A stretch of 64,000 nucleotides of DNA from positions 551,001-615,000 of the forward strand of contig WPIO01000154.1 of assembly GCA_009760855.2 (NCBI GenBank). Reading direction: 5' to 3'. The notes beneath the pieces were generated by a model, which made no database searches, was not told the origin of the DNA, and saw only the letters and a list, made by a program, of their open reading frames with translations. The stretch comes from Cristatella mucedo (taxonomy: Eukaryota > Bryozoa > Phylactolaemata > Cristatellidae). Shown one piece after another: positions 23,201 to 33,505 of this stretch; position 1 is the stretch's first letter, and each line of letters starts with the position of its first letter. The position numbers and the translations under genes were made by a program.

Positions 23201-26200
23201 GAAGACAACAGTTGCCATTTGTAACCAGCTCCCTTTTAATGGGACTCAGATACGACGACATTTGCCACTGAGAAAGTATAAGCCAAACATATGAATGATT
23301 CTTCACATTATGCTTACATTCCCCCAGACTACTATACTTAAAAAAATTCTGCACTAAAACAATAAGGTGTCCCAAATCCCAAGTTGACAGAACAGCACAC
23401 CAAGCAAACAATTTTAACTTTTTGCCCCTAGTAAGTGCATTATTGTAATTTAAAAGCAATAACATTAACCAAAGAGGTTTTTATACTTGCTATATGTTTG
23501 TAGTGCCTCACAGTCATGTATGCTGCAGACAGATAAAATAGCTGGGTTACAGTTCGGTCTTATAATGTAAGCATATCCACAGATAATGTTGCTGACGAAA
23601 AATGATAACTTAAAGTGGCAAACTTGATATTTGCTTAAGCTGTACGCAATCTTACCCATACAGTTTGTCTAAAAGCGAACTCGGCCCTGCATCTCCTGGG
23701 TAAGTCCACTTACTACTGATGATACAGCTAAGCTATAAAAAGCCTCAGCAATACACAGTGCAACAAGGGGTGTGCAAAATTTGGAATGCATTACAACAAG
23801 AACAGCATTGACCAGAATACAGACGATACTCACGCTGGTTAGGCGTAAGTACTCCTTTTCCAAATCTTGACAAGTGCCGATAATTTTGTGCTCTTCATCC
23901 CACACGTCATCTATAGTTTCCACGTTCTACAAAAATGCACCGTATTGCAGTTATCTAGCAGATAAAGGTGTCACCGCTGCCATCGAAATAACCAAGCCAT
24001 AACAAAAGTGTTATACCGAAAAAGTATTAATGTTCAAAACAAGCTTTTCTGTTCTTGAAGAATGCTGCAGATGGTCGACAAATCTGGTGGCTCTCCGAAG
24101 CATTGCACGTGCATCTCCAGGCGATGCTTGAAAGCCGCCGGTACTACAGCAGACAGGCAAACACTATACATAAAAGAGTTATGTAGCTCCTGTGAAATGC
24201 ATGGCTAGTCAAGAAGAGCTCTACAGTCAGCAGCTGATTGAGGGCAAAAAACGTTAGCTAAAGCTACCCATACAGTAATAAAAATAAGGTGTATGCGCAC
24301 ATCAAGTTTAGCCTGCATGGGGCAATAACGGATTGTCTACTAACAGACTAAAATCCAAGACCTAGATCATAAGTGCGAGCACCTTAGTTCTGGGCTCTGA
24401 CCCAGGCGCAATACAGCAAACCTTATTGGGAGCAAAACCAAGTAAGAGGCAATCACGGGCACATTAATTTTTTTTAGCATCAAGACTGTTGCCCCTGCGT
24501 CTTAGCCTAGGAAAAAAGGTGCTTGCTACCCATAACCCAAGTCTTGGGCTTCAGTCCTGCACTGCAGTGAGCAATCCTTTATTGTACACTGCAAATTAAA
24601 GCTCTTCTGCTGCTACAGTGAGGCTGTTAAATAAGCTATTTTTTTAATGCTTCATAAAGGTTCTGGTAAAATGGTACAACCAAAATGAACAGTGTACTGG
24701 TATTGTCCTGTCGTGTTTCCGGCAGGCACAGTCAACTTGCTGACCGGAGTAATCACAAAACAAAATTAATACATCCCACACCAGCCTGCCAAAACAAAGC
24801 AGTAAAAACTTATAGTAGAGTAGGGTGACTTAAAGTAACTTATAGTTGAGCAGGGTGACGACAAGCCAGGTTAACAGAACAGCCAAGACGAACCATAATG
24901 GCACAAAGTCAACAACAGCAGAAGGGCTACGGAGGTACTCTATATGCAATTTAAATCCCAATCGTAACAATTAATAAGCACAAGATGAGCCCCCTATCTT
25001 AACGCCCGATTCACGTTTGCAGGCACGAGATAGTGTAAGTGAGGTTGCTTGCATTAAGTAGCAGCCCTCAAGTAGCATCACTATACCATCCTTCAGCATA
25101 CGATTCTCTAAAGTCACAATTTAGGTTAACCATGGGTAAATCATTTGCATATAGTAGTAATTAAAATAAGTACAGTAAGTAGCAAATCATTTCCATATAT
25201 AGTAATCATTTGCATATAGAGCTAATAAGAAAATACGACATAAATAAAGCTGGCTACAAGCTTATACCTGAACACACAAAATCATTTCAATGCAAAGCAT
25301 TACGTCACACGAATGAAGAACTGCAATCGAGGCCAGACACAGTCATGCATCATAACAGGCGCAGGTAATCAACTCTTACTTTTTCTTCCTTTTGTCCTGT
25401 CGCTTGCCAATTTCACTGCCACCTCTGCCACGTCCCCGACCTCCTCTCCCGTACTTGGATACGACAGTGCTCACACCACGACTTTTCCTCTTGCAAGATA
25501 AAGGAATAAAGTCGGCGCTTCCAGCAGTTGAAGCTGCGCGAGATGATATGGAGACAGACGACGAACGGTCGCTACTGCTGCTTCTACTGCTTCGACTTCT
25601 GCTCGACGACGATGAACTGCGGCTTCGTCGCTGCAACTTCCGTTCTGACTTCACAACTGTGGCTCTCTGTGGTGCATTAGAAAAGGACCTTGGCTTTGGC
25701 AAATGTTGAGCGTTTGATGTCGGTGCTGTTGCTGCTGATGAACTAAAAGACTGCTTCGGATGTACTGACAGGGACTGCGAATCAGAGGCATCACTCCACC
25801 GGCTAGGCTTCCTTTTACGTCCAGCCGAAGCAGTAACAGCACTCTGCTGGGCGCTGGTACTACCCATTGTGGTTCTGTAAATAAGAAATATAACCAAAAC
25901 CCATCATTTTCCAGTTGGCCGATGATGCCACGATACCTTGATAGTACTATGGGAGATATAAATAGCCCCTCCTCAAGCAGTATTCCACAGCTGAGCACCG
26001 ACACCAGAGGTCAGGCCCACTCAGCTGTCAAGAGAAAAATTAAAAAAATCAACACCTTTCATTTAGGCTGCCGGTATACTGCATTGTAACACTTACTTGG
26101 CTAGATGTGGAATTTCCCTTGAATCCCAATCTATGCCGTACACTTGCTGCTTCTCAAAGGTCTCAACAATAATGCTCTTCAGCATCTTTTCCATTTTATC

Positions 26201-27819
26201 CTTTTCGTCATCACTGGTGACAGAGCTAAATGCCCTATGAACATAATTCCTGAAACAGTAAACAAACCCTACTTCTTTAAGCAGAAATAGTGCAAAGCTA
26301 CATTAAGTGGTAGTGAAGACAGCGCTTTTAGGTAAGTCATGTTGGCCCATTTAGGACAGAAAAAGACCAGCTGCAGCATGGGGTAGCTGATTGGCATCCA
26401 AACGAAAGATTTACTATTGTGTACATTGACCACAAGGCATTGCTGCCAAAGAATGCCCACATCTCCTGCTTGGATTAGACCGCTTGTGGCTAGTCAGGTC
26501 TTCTTTAGACAGGGATACCACACCTTCATAACATTGCTAAAATTAGGGCTTGTTTAGATAAGGATACCACGTCCAAGTTGGTCCATGCATTCGTGACATC
26601 TCGTCTCGACTTCTGCAACTCACTGCTTACAGGCCTACCAGCATGTGCGATCAGACGATTGCAGCTGGTGCAAAACTCTGCAGCTAGGCTTGTCTGTCGT
26701 GAGCGTCGCAGTTGCCACATTACTCCACTTCTCGCCGACCTGCACTGGCTACCAGTCAAGCAACGGATTGACTTCAAGGTTTTGTCGCTCACTTTTAGGT
26801 CTCTTCATTCTATGGCTCCAGCCTACCTTTCAGATATACTACCCCATCAGGCAAAGCATCGTACCACTCGCTTTTCGGAATCCAACAGTCTAGAAATACC
26901 TCGTACAAACCTTAAATCCTTTGGAGACCGTGCATTTAGCTCGTATGCTCCCACAGCCTGGAACTCCCTCCCGACCTGCATCAGAACATCCCCTGACCTG
27001 ACCACATTTAAAAGAAACTTAAAAACATACCTATTTAGGACAGCATTTAGTGGGTCCTTGTGATTCGTCCTCGATGTGCTTATGCGTGCTGACACTGTGC
27101 ATGCTGCCACTAACCACATTTGCATGCTGACCCTGTGCATGTCACCCCTAACCATATTCCTTTTGTTTGTTTTTCAAGCATGATTTTACTTACCATTTAA
27201 TTGCATTTCCCTTAGCAGCAAATGTAAAGCGCCTAGAAAGAGATTAAGTTCTCTGAGGGCGCTTTATCAAGTACATTATTATTATTATTGCATCGTACCA
27301 CCTGCTGTTCTGACTCGAATCGTTTAATCATACCCATGAACCTCAAATTCTTTGGAAACCGTGCTCCCAGTTCGTATGCTCCCAAAGCCTGGAACTCACT
27401 TCCGACTTGCATCACGACATCCCTTGACTTGACCACATTTAAAAACACCTATATATGACAGCATTTAGTGGGTCCCTGTGATTGGTCCTTTATGTGCTTA
27501 TGGGTGCGGACACTTTGCATGCTGCCACTAACCACATGTGCATGCTGACCCTGTGCATGTCACCATGTTATCGTTGCTCTTTCAGAATGCTACCACTAAC
27601 TAATAGATCGTGCTTCCGTTGCAGCAAAAGTAAAGTGCCTAGAAAGAGATCGACTTCTCTTGAGGGCACTTCGTCAAACGTATGCCGAGCTGGTTTGGTC
27701 CAGCGGTTACGGTGCTGGCCTCGACCACGGTCTAGCTGAGGTCGTGGACTCGAGCCCCGAGGCATATGTGAAGTGCATGAATAGAGATTAAGTTCTCTTG
27801 AGGTGCTGTACAAATGAAT

Positions 27820-27910
<91 letters not shown>

Positions 27911-30900
27911 CATGTATGTATGTATCATTATCCTCATATTCAGCAAGGGTATCCTTTCAAAACTGCATACTTTCAAGTTGCAAATATTTTAAATTTTGTC
28001 TAGCACGATTGATATACTCACTTGAGACTATCAGGCCAAGCTTCGTTGTTGTCTGCACTGCCACCCAAGCTAGAAACAAACAGCAGCCACGAATTAATTT
28101 AAGAACAATGTCGTACTGGATTGCAGTCAAACAACGAGTTACCAGTAAACATTCACATGACACAGAGCAACATGAGGTGCATGCAATCATCAAAACCGAT
28201 AACCACATACTAAGCAAATTGCAATCGAGATGGTAACTAAACAAGCTTAAATATTCAACGCTCAGCAAAAATCCAACAGGCCAGCTATTCCGTAGTTGTG
28301 TTCCGCACTCTGCAGCTATGCGTGGCTCGCACAACATGTGCACCAGGGATAAGCTATGCTAATGACGGTGCTAGAATAACAGTACTTTACAGGGCAGATA
28401 GATAGATAAGCACAACTTCATACTGCCTTCCTAAATGTGATTAGGGGAAACCAACAGACAATGCACAAAAGGCAGGTGTCAGTCAGTCATTAGTTAGATC
28501 TGTGACAGATAAGAGTACTTCATTCGATTATTAGAAAATTGAGCTTAAAATAAACTAGCGGTTGCATGCAATGGTAGAAAACATGCGAAACGTATCGCTT
28601 TTTTAAGCTCACCTGGTTTCTGAAGAATTACGGTTCTCCACAATGCCATCAGCAGAGCTTGGCATAGCTATGGGAGCAACACTTTTTGGCATCTGCAGGG
28701 AAGCATGAGCAAGCTTCGGTCGTTGCTTGGGTAGTGCTGCAGTAAAAGCATTCTGCTTTGGACCAGTCTTCTTAGGGAGCTCAAAGCGAATGCTCGGCAC
28801 ACCGGCTGGTTCTGCAAGCAACAACAACAAAAGGCCGCCGATTACTATTGAATTACTAAAGCAATTCCGTGAGGCTTGAGAAGCTATGCAAAAACAATTG
28901 TTAGTGATTTTGATTTCATCCTGGCACAAAGACCTTGGTTACAAACTTACGTTTTAATTTTGACGGTTGCTGTGATGCCAAGTTTCCTTGCCCATTCAAA
29001 GAAGTTGGATTCATCCGTGGCTGCTGCTTTGTCGAGGCAAGAGGGCCGGGCGAAGTTGGGTATGAATGGGTTATAGCATCACCCAAAGAAAGCTGCTGGC
29101 TCCTAGTAGTAGAAGGTGATCTAAAAGATGTCCGATTGGCTTCCGGGACAGCAGCAGCATCCTCTTCAGAAGCTGGCACAGGAGGTGGTGGTGGTGGAGG
29201 TGGGGGTGGTGGTGGAGGTGCAGTTCCACGATAAGCAGCGCCAGGTGGTTGACCGGTAGCCGAGTAAAAAGCCTGGGGCTGTGGTTGCGGAGCATAGCTA
29301 CGATAACCTACGGGTGGTGCATATGATGCATAGCCATAGGCACTGTAGTCAGGTGCTGATTGAGGAAACCCATACCTACAATACAACCACACAAGATGAT
29401 TATACGAAGACGATTCATAAGTCTAGATCAAAGACCAAGGCTGTGCCTGCTTACATAACCAAAAAGTAGCACTGCAAATTCATTGTTAGCACAAATAAAA
29501 AAGCTAGCTGTTTGGTGACAGTGGGTTGATGGGCTAAGGTATAATGGCAAATGCATTGAAAAAATAGATCCAAGATTTGCAATGCAAAGGTATTAAAATA
29601 AAAAACTACTGGGACCCTACACTCTCTGCTAAGCTAATAGGTGGCTCCAACAAAAGTCGATTGCCAACCAGTGAGGATGCAGCCCTGGCAGGACTTGACT
29701 AGAACTCGACACACTACAACAAAGGCTAACAAATAGCCTCTACAGCTGAAAAACCACAGAGGAAACCTGCCGGAAACCAACACCAGGTTACACACAAACG
29801 GCTAGCCGGAAACCAACACCAGGTTACACACAAACGGCTAAGAAACAGCTGCTAACAGCAGAAACCCCCCCCCCCCCCGGACTAAGAAAACAGCTTGGAA
29901 CTAGCCCTGGTTTATATGGCAGAAATTAATCTATCGTTATATACTACGGCTTGTAAGACAGGGACCAGGAGAGAATACTCAATTAAAGCAGTAGATCTTC
30001 AACAGCCCACCCACGTCACACCTTAACTCAAAGACCTAGTAAAAACACAAGCACCACGTCGTTATGATAGCTTCTTCTTTGTGCTAGTTAAGCGGACTTC
30101 TAGGCTCAAATGGTAAATCGGTTTTGAAGCATTCATAGGCCTTTCAAAGGTCTGAGCCAAATGCAAAAACAATCACGATGCTGGAAATAGAAGCTCTAAG
30201 TGTATCTAGTGTCTACAAAGTAGTTCGTTGTAGTCTAGTTGGGGGTGTAATCTCTCCGGAAAAACATAGGTAAGCATACACACCCTCGAAAAGTCTCTAC
30301 GCACCTGCTACAAGCACACAATTTTATTAAAAACCGAAGATTTAAACGGGATCTCACTCCGAAGCTGCTTTTATCATGCAGACCTAACAAATACATAATT
30401 ACACGTGATTCAAGAAAGAGAGACTAGCTGATTTAACAGCCTCTTTTTGTATAGCGACAGAAGAGCCTTTAAGGCAGTCATATTATCACCACCATTTGCA
30501 GTGGCAATAAAGGATGGGCCACTGCAAGATTCAGACCCACGACCTCGGGACAGGGGTCGTGAAAAGCAAACGCATTACCCAGTGTGCTACCACGGCTCAC
30601 CAATTTATATGGATTTATAGGGTACAATCAATAACTTGTCGAGGCTTCATAATTTTTTATAATTGTCACCCAATTGTATCAGCATTGACTCCACTAGCTT
30701 CTGGAACGTTTCTGGAGGAATTGATGCCAGGAAATCCTTTAAGACCTCAAAGAACTCATCAGGTATTATTGCGTCGGAGAAACTTGAGCATGGTCGATTT
30801 TGTCCCAAAGAGGTTCTATTGTGTTCAGTGAGCGGTTTAGTTGGCCACTGCATGACCTCAGTAGACCCGGAGGCATAGAGGCCTTGAGGTTCGTGAAAAA

Positions 30901-32277
30901 CTCCCAAATCTTATCATTTTGGCTGCAACTAAAGGAGGAAGTACATTCCCCGCGACTGGGTAAAGCATACATACTGTTTGCAAAAAGCCGTGACATTCGG
31001 CGATGGGTGCATGGTACAGGGTTGCTACTCTACTCGTGTTGGGCGTTTGCATCGGATTTAAGGAATCGTGAATCTATAATCTATATCTTAACACTGCAAA
31101 GAACGTTGGCTTGCAATCTGCTTTTGCTCTTAATGGGCTCGATATCTGTTGGCAGCATATCAACGATCCGAAGCATGCTGTGGTGATTAGGACTTGCGAT
31201 TCATCAGTCCACAGCACCCTGCACAGCTTCCAGTGCTGGCATCGCCAAGCAAAATCCGGCCTTGCTTTTTCTTTGCCCTAGAACATGAGGGCGACCCGAT
31301 CGTGACAGTGCCTGTGCTACCATAGTCCAGATGTTAGCTAATAATGATCCCAGTGCCCTCTGAGATCTCCAGCTGCCTCCTAACTTATCGGTTTTAATGG
31401 CCATCTCCGGGTAGCATCCTCAAACCAATCTTGTATCTTCATAAACCTGTGCAACTAGCGACATGTTCTGGTCGGTTACTAAGCATCAATGTAGCAGTGG
31501 CTGGCCCCAACAGGTCAACATTCCTAAGTATTCATGTAACAAATGAACTGGTAAAGACCATAATCTGCTTTATGAACTAAGAGCAGTTATAACAGAACAT
31601 ATGCTTTTGAAATTATGTTATAAAAACACCAGCCTTAGCAAATGGACATGCATCGTGGTGATTGTTTCAAGATTTAAATAAACGAAATTACACACATAAC
31701 ACGCTGTCAGAAGAGCACACTCAAAATGAAAAAGATCAGGTGAGCTACCAAACAATCTGCCACCTCATAAAAGCTGCATGGAATGCAGCAAAAAGGTGTA
31801 CAGAACATGAAAAACCATGCTGCCCACCTGCAACCTAATAGTGAAGAATTCGGATGCAAATTCGAGATTCTGGCACTATCGGCTATTTTCTTGTGCAATA
31901 GAAACTTGATACCAACACTTCATGGGCTGTGGCAGGCTTTGATCAGGCTCAGCATTAGAGCTAGAATGTGTGCACTTACAATGGCACATTTATCGGACTG
32001 TAATTCAATTAGATATTCATGAGATTATCAAGGCCATGTGTTATGTCAGGCAAACCTGCAAGTGAACTCTAATCACATACCCGCCAGCATAGCACTGCTG
32101 TTGCTGCCACCAGTGAGCCAATGGTGGCTGGGCAGTATCTTGCATGGGGTTACTGTGGTTCTCGGTCACACCTTCCTTATGAGTTGTAGCTTGAAGGGCC
32201 TGTCGGGCTTTCACCCACTCGGGCCGCTCTTGGGGCACAGCTGCATAGCCTCCAATAAATTCACCGTTCATATGCAT
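17120..32277 (-). CDS. LENG8: LENG8-like SAC3/GANP-domain protein, complete gene, 13 coding exons
   Basis: Thirteen coding exons on the minus strand join into one open frame of 810 codons plus stop, with every junction in phase; human LENG8 is about 800 residues. Order of regions: start and a conserved [12 protein letters not shown] segment (about 17-28); Q-, Y- and P-rich region with a polyproline run (60-140); a [18 protein letters not shown] block (about 205-222); WPDSLKNYVHRAF and EKMLKSII (about 285-310); an Arg/Ser-rich and RGG-like basic stretch (345-505); then the SAC3/GANP domain from about 550 to 800 ([97 protein letters not shown]). Known of the family: LENG8 is the animal relative of yeast Thp3, a nuclear mRNA-processing and retention/export factor working with PCID2-type PCI proteins. 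Exons and introns were inferred by reading, not from transcripts. Confidence 0.93.
17407..17614 (-). CDS. LENG8: LENG8-like, coding exon 13
   Basis: Acceptor TTGCAG|ATATG, donor AAATC|GTATGT. Codes residues 691-759, including the strongly conserved [20 protein letters not shown] and [14 protein letters not shown] of the SAC3/GANP core. Confidence 0.94.
18536..18665 (-). CDS. LENG8: LENG8-like, coding exon 12
   Basis: Acceptor TTCTACAG|GGAGACC, donor GCGAG|GTAATT. Codes residues 648-690: [20 protein letters not shown] followed by the [11 protein letters not shown] helix. It is nearly identical to the human counterpart as I remember it. Confidence 0.95.
18804..18872 (-). CDS. LENG8: LENG8-like, coding exon 11
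   Basis: Acceptor TTTTCAG|GTTCAG, donor GAAGTG|GTACGT; 69 bases, residues 625-647, [20 protein letters not shown]. Phase 0 at both ends. The intron upstream of it has a GC donor. Confidence 0.92.
19054..19332 (-). mobile_element. LINE-B 3' end in a LENG8-like intron
   Basis: Minus-strand copy in the GC-AG intron. A (TGTAA)n/TGTATCTCCGTCAG tail comes first on plus, then the C-terminal block ([29 protein letters not shown]). Truncated at its 5' end. Confidence 0.9.
19333..19974. other. Intron remainder with a G-run
   Basis: Upstream part of the GC-AG intron of the LENG8-like gene. It contains a run of about 17 G near 19760. The GC donor lies at 19973-19974. No other feature recognised. Confidence 0.5.
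19975..20109 (-). CDS. LENG8: LENG8-like, coding exon 10 (followed by a GC donor)
   Basis: Acceptor GCTGTAG|GCACCG; codes residues 580-624, [17 protein letters not shown] ... [12 protein letters not shown]. The donor reads CTCACG|GCAAGT, the usual GC-AG form. Phase 0 then joins directly to VQCLRTDF, as in human LENG8 (DLT-VQG). A nearby GT (GCAA|GTATTT) would put the next exon out of frame. Confidence 0.92.
20488..20635 (-). mobile_element. SINE-1 copy in an intron
   Basis: Minus-strand copy. It begins on plus with tagctgatttaacagcctcc, continues through cttgcagtgggcc and ends with actcaaactcacgacctgggtcgtgaa (box B side). Confidence 0.85.
20636..20959. other. Intron sequence, AT-rich
   Basis: Part of the 3.7-kb intron between exons 9 and 10 of the LENG8-like gene. 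Nothing recognised. Confidence 0.5.
20960..21728 (+). mobile_element. LINE-A 3' fragment in an intron, antisense to the host gene
   Basis: Plus-strand frames read [20 protein letters not shown] and [20 protein letters not shown], on through [20 protein letters not shown] to AFSGSL and a stop near 21500. Then come a 3' UTR, the terminal stem-loop (AAAGCGCC at 21666-21673, GGCGCTTT at 21698-21705) and an ATT tail. A small insertion near 21105-21125 (repeated aaaactcgg/aaagct) breaks the frame. Confidence 0.92.
21729..23833. other. Intron sequence without recognised features
   Basis: Rest of the intron between exons 9 and 10 of the LENG8-like gene. Several short open frames on both strands (up to 118 codons) show no domain and no conserved splice pattern. 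Confidence 0.5.
23834..23926 (-). CDS. LENG8: LENG8-like, coding exon 9
   Basis: Acceptor TTTTTGTAG|AACGTG, donor CCAGC|GTGAGT; 93 bases, residues 549-579, [26 protein letters not shown]. This is the start of the SAC3/GANP domain; human has a matching IVGTCPDITK...YLRLT segment. Confidence 0.93.
24017..24143 (-). CDS. LENG8: LENG8-like, coding exon 8
   Basis: Acceptor CTGCTGTAG|TACC, donor TTTTCG|GTATAA. Codes residues 506-548: [20 protein letters not shown] then [15 protein letters not shown]. It corresponds to the human KRAARF...PLVLQM stretch and fills the phase gap (2 to 0) between exons 7 and 9. The intron to exon 9 is only 90 bases. Confidence 0.85.
24144..24514. other. Intron sequence
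   Basis: Downstream part of the intron between exons 7 and 8. A weak SINE-like stretch (aagacctagatcataagtgcg ... ggctctgaccc) lies at about 24350-24430. Confidence 0.35.
24515..24645 (+). mobile_element. SINE-1 copy in an intron
   Basis: Plus-strand copy, antisense to the host gene. It reads gtgcttgctacccataaccc, gggcttcagtcctgcactgcagtg, tcctttattg, aaagctcttctg and gaggctgttaaataagcta. Confidence 0.8.
25143..25215 (+). promoter_or_regulatory. Cluster of octamer-like ATTTGCAT motifs
   Basis: Two exact ATTTGCAT octamers (25143-25150 and 25208-25215) flank a one-mismatch ATTTCCAT (25189-25196). Each sits in a shared atcattt(g/c)catata context within an intron of the LENG8-like gene. POU-domain binding is inferred from the motif only; simple local duplication is the alternative. 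Confidence 0.3.
25380..25874 (-). CDS. LENG8: LENG8-like, coding exon 7, Arg/Ser-rich
   Basis: Acceptor TATTTACAG|AACCAC, donor AAAAA|GTAAGAG; 495 bases, residues 341-505. It begins [10 protein letters not shown], then has GRKRKPSRW, a serine/arginine stretch ([20 protein letters not shown]), and a basic glycine-rich end ([13 protein letters not shown] ... KRQDKRKKK). Human LENG8 has the same RS-then-RGG-then-KRKK order. The region is likely disordered and nuclear-localising. Confidence 0.93.
26097..26249 (-). CDS. LENG8: LENG8-like, coding exon 6
   Basis: Acceptor GTTTCAG|GAATTATG, donor GCCAA|GTAAGT; 153 bases, residues 290-340, [20 protein letters not shown] ... [15 protein letters not shown]. 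It matches the human EYVERCF...EEDKDRTEKLLKEVL...IDWSREPLP pattern. Confidence 0.94.
26525..27292 (+). mobile_element. LINE-A 3' fragment in an intron, well preserved
   Basis: A 161-codon frame (26578-27063) reads [20 protein letters not shown] through ALSGSL-type end without a break. It is followed by the 3' UTR, the terminal stem-loop and (ATT)n at about 27278-27290. It is the closest relative of the copies at 21.0 and 42.4 kb. It lies antisense to the LENG8-like gene, in the intron between exons 5 and 6. Confidence 0.93.
27293..27685 (+). mobile_element. Second LINE-A 3' end, older
   Basis: Immediately after the first copy's tail comes another C-terminal block ([20 protein letters not shown]-like in broken frame), 3' UTR and terminal taaagtgcctagaaagagatcgacttctcttgagggcacttcgtcaaa. 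The two are nested or tandem insertions. Confidence 0.8.
27688..27822 (+). mobile_element. SINE-2 copy, near complete
   Basis: Box A-like TGGTCCAGCGG (27696-27706), box B-like GGACTCGAGCCC, then gcatatgtgaagtgcatg and the tail aatagagattaagttctcttgaggtgctgtacaaatgaatt before an AT tract. This is the clearest tRNA-derived head in the SINE-2 set. Confidence 0.88.
27821..27909. repeat. (AT)n then (GT)n microsatellite
   Basis: TA/AT repeats at about 27822-27848, then TG repeats to 27909. They follow the SINE-2 tail and may have grown from it. Confidence 0.95.
28022..28069 (-). CDS. LENG8: LENG8-like, coding exon 5, micro-exon
   Basis: Only 48 bases, between acceptor TTTCTAG|CTTGGG and donor CTCAA|GTGAGT. 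It reads [17 protein letters not shown] with the split first and last codons. Without it the conserved WP..(L/M)K before YV.R.F would be missing, and the phase (2 to 2) fits both neighbours. Confidence 0.92.
28613..28811 (-). CDS. LENG8: LENG8-like, coding exon 4
   Basis: Acceptor GCTTGCAG|AACCAG, donor ACCAG|GTGAGC; residues 208-273, [20 protein letters not shown] ... [15 protein letters not shown]. The (I/F)RF..PKK block matches the human LKFNIQKRPF region in position. Confidence 0.9.
28951..29375 (-). CDS. LENG8: LENG8-like, coding exon 3, Y/P-rich with polyproline
   Basis: Acceptor TTGTAG|GTATGGG, donor AAAAC|GTAAGT; 425 bases, residues 66-207. It has a tyrosine/serine/proline region ([20 protein letters not shown]), a run of 13 prolines encoded by an imperfect CCA/CCN repeat, and a glutamine/serine-rich end. 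Low-complexity, probably disordered. The GGT-rich plus strand over this run is a shadow. Confidence 0.92.
29376..30423. other. Intron sequence with a 36-bp duplication
   Basis: Part of the 2.7-kb intron between exons 2 and 3. It contains an exact head-to-tail duplication of 36 bases (29769-29804 and 29805-29840, starting GCCGGAAACC and ending ACGGCTA) and a C-run at 29867-29878. Otherwise nothing recognised. Confidence 0.6.
30424..30605 (-). mobile_element. SINE-1 copy in an intron, near complete
   Basis: Minus strand: starts on plus at agctgatttaacagcctc, has ccatttgcagtggcaataaagga, ttcagacccacgacc (box B region) and ends gtgctaccacggctcac (box A region). Confidence 0.9.
30640..31400 (-). 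mobile_element. Decayed Tc1/mariner-like transposase
   Basis: In shifting minus-strand frames it reads [15 protein letters not shown] (the VLWTDES motif at the first catalytic Asp), then [14 protein letters not shown] (the usual SPDLNPIE.LWD..... block) and [10 protein letters not shown]...LGDNYKK (the IPQE....LVESM end). These three blocks, in order and at sensible spacing, fit a Tc1-family transposase. Several frameshifts and stops break it. It sits in the intron between exons 2 and 3 of the LENG8-like gene, in the same orientation. Inverted repeats were not identified. Confidence 0.82.
31401..32080. other. Intron sequence
   Basis: Upstream end of the intron between exons 2 and 3 of the LENG8-like gene. 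Nothing recognised. Confidence 0.5.
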
Positions 32278-32278
32278 T
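32081..32278 (-). CDS. LENG8: LENG8-like, coding exon 2, with the start codon
   Basis: Acceptor TTGTTACAG|AATGCATATG, donor GGCGG|GTATGT. It codes residues 1-66: [20 protein letters not shown], then [12 protein letters not shown] and a Q-rich end. The [12 protein letters not shown] segment matches human ENPEWEKARQAL. I chose the ATG at 32277; the second Met is residue 3. In exon 1 the same frame has a stop and no ATG, so the start must lie here unless a different upstream exon is used. Confidence 0.92.
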
Positions 32279-32877
32279 CTGTAACAATTCGCAAAGACTG
32301 AACTTGAAACGATTGTACACAGCCAGCATGAATTGACGACTAAAGAAACTGCTCAAATGCAAATAAAAATTGAATATAACGGACTATACACTCGGTAACT
32401 AAGCATCATTAGCCTATCAGATGTCAATACAAATCAATGAATTTGTTCCACTTGCATTTCCTAATACAGCCCCTGGTTTAACTGCATTGATGATACCAAC
32501 ACTGATCAAGAAATCGTGCCAGTCTCCCCTTATCTTTCTAGACAGACAAATAATAACTTTGTAAGCTAACAACTACAAACGCTCATACTATGCCAAAACA
32601 AATCCATCTCTACTGTATCCGCTATAAGCCGGCTAAGGCAATACCTAGGACTATGGGTGAGACCAGAAGCACTCAATCGTACGTTACGGCCAGTTACATG
32701 AGTGCTGCTGCCATTCTCTGAGGAGTACTAACACATTAATCCAGCAGGGTTTTTCACTAAACTAGTAACCTTAGTAACATTAACACACAAGATGACATAG
32801 AACTCAACAGAAAATAAAACCACAATCACCTACAAGCAAGGCACGGGGCGAGTTTCACAACAGAGTTCGTATCACAA

Positions 32878-32975
<98 letters not shown>

Positions 32976-33505
32976 GCGCGCGACTGAGCCCCAACTGCCG
33001 TGGTGGCTTCAAGCTCACAGCGGCATGACATGCATTGGTTAGCGACAGCGAAATGGGCCCACCGCCGGTTGGTCGGTCAGGCTTAGGTCATCGAAAAAAC
33101 GGTCAGCGAAGAAACGGTCTTCTTAGAAACTGTCAGCGCTTACGGAACGGATCTAGCGTAACGACGAGCACGCCTCTCGCAGCATGTTTGTGAGGGCTCC
33201 GGAGGTACACTTTGCCGCTAGAATTGAAATAGCCCGACTACAACCAAGAACCTCAAAACAAGTTTGACTAATAGGGCAATGCATCAATTACACCGGACTA
33301 TGAGTGGCCTACCTGCTACAACAAGGCGACTACGCACTGCCGCACCGAAGCTACCGCAGTACCGAAGCAGCATCGACAGTGCAGACGTCGCTGGGTTGAC
33401 ATGCAATCCATCGAAGATAAGACGCTTATTTTATCCGGCAGCCAAAATACTCTGAAAGCTAAAAGCTATGCTTTAGAGCACATTAACGCGCCTTCATAAT
33501 CTTAC
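32279..33505. other. First intron of the LENG8-like gene
   Basis: Contains a long CA microsatellite (32878-32972) that runs into a short CG stretch. No other element recognised. Confidence 0.5.
32878..32981. repeat. (CA)n microsatellite ending in CG
   Basis: About 95 bases of AC dinucleotide followed by gcgcgcgcg. Confidence 0.95.

Noticed and set aside
27798-28236. Open frames with ICVCVCVC or YIYIYI runs
   Set aside because: Translations of the AT/GT microsatellite. The overlapping minus-strand DNA holds the 48-base micro-exon of the LENG8-like gene.
28935-29234. Plus-strand open frame ending in a glycine run
   Set aside because: It is the shadow of the polyproline exon on the minus strand.
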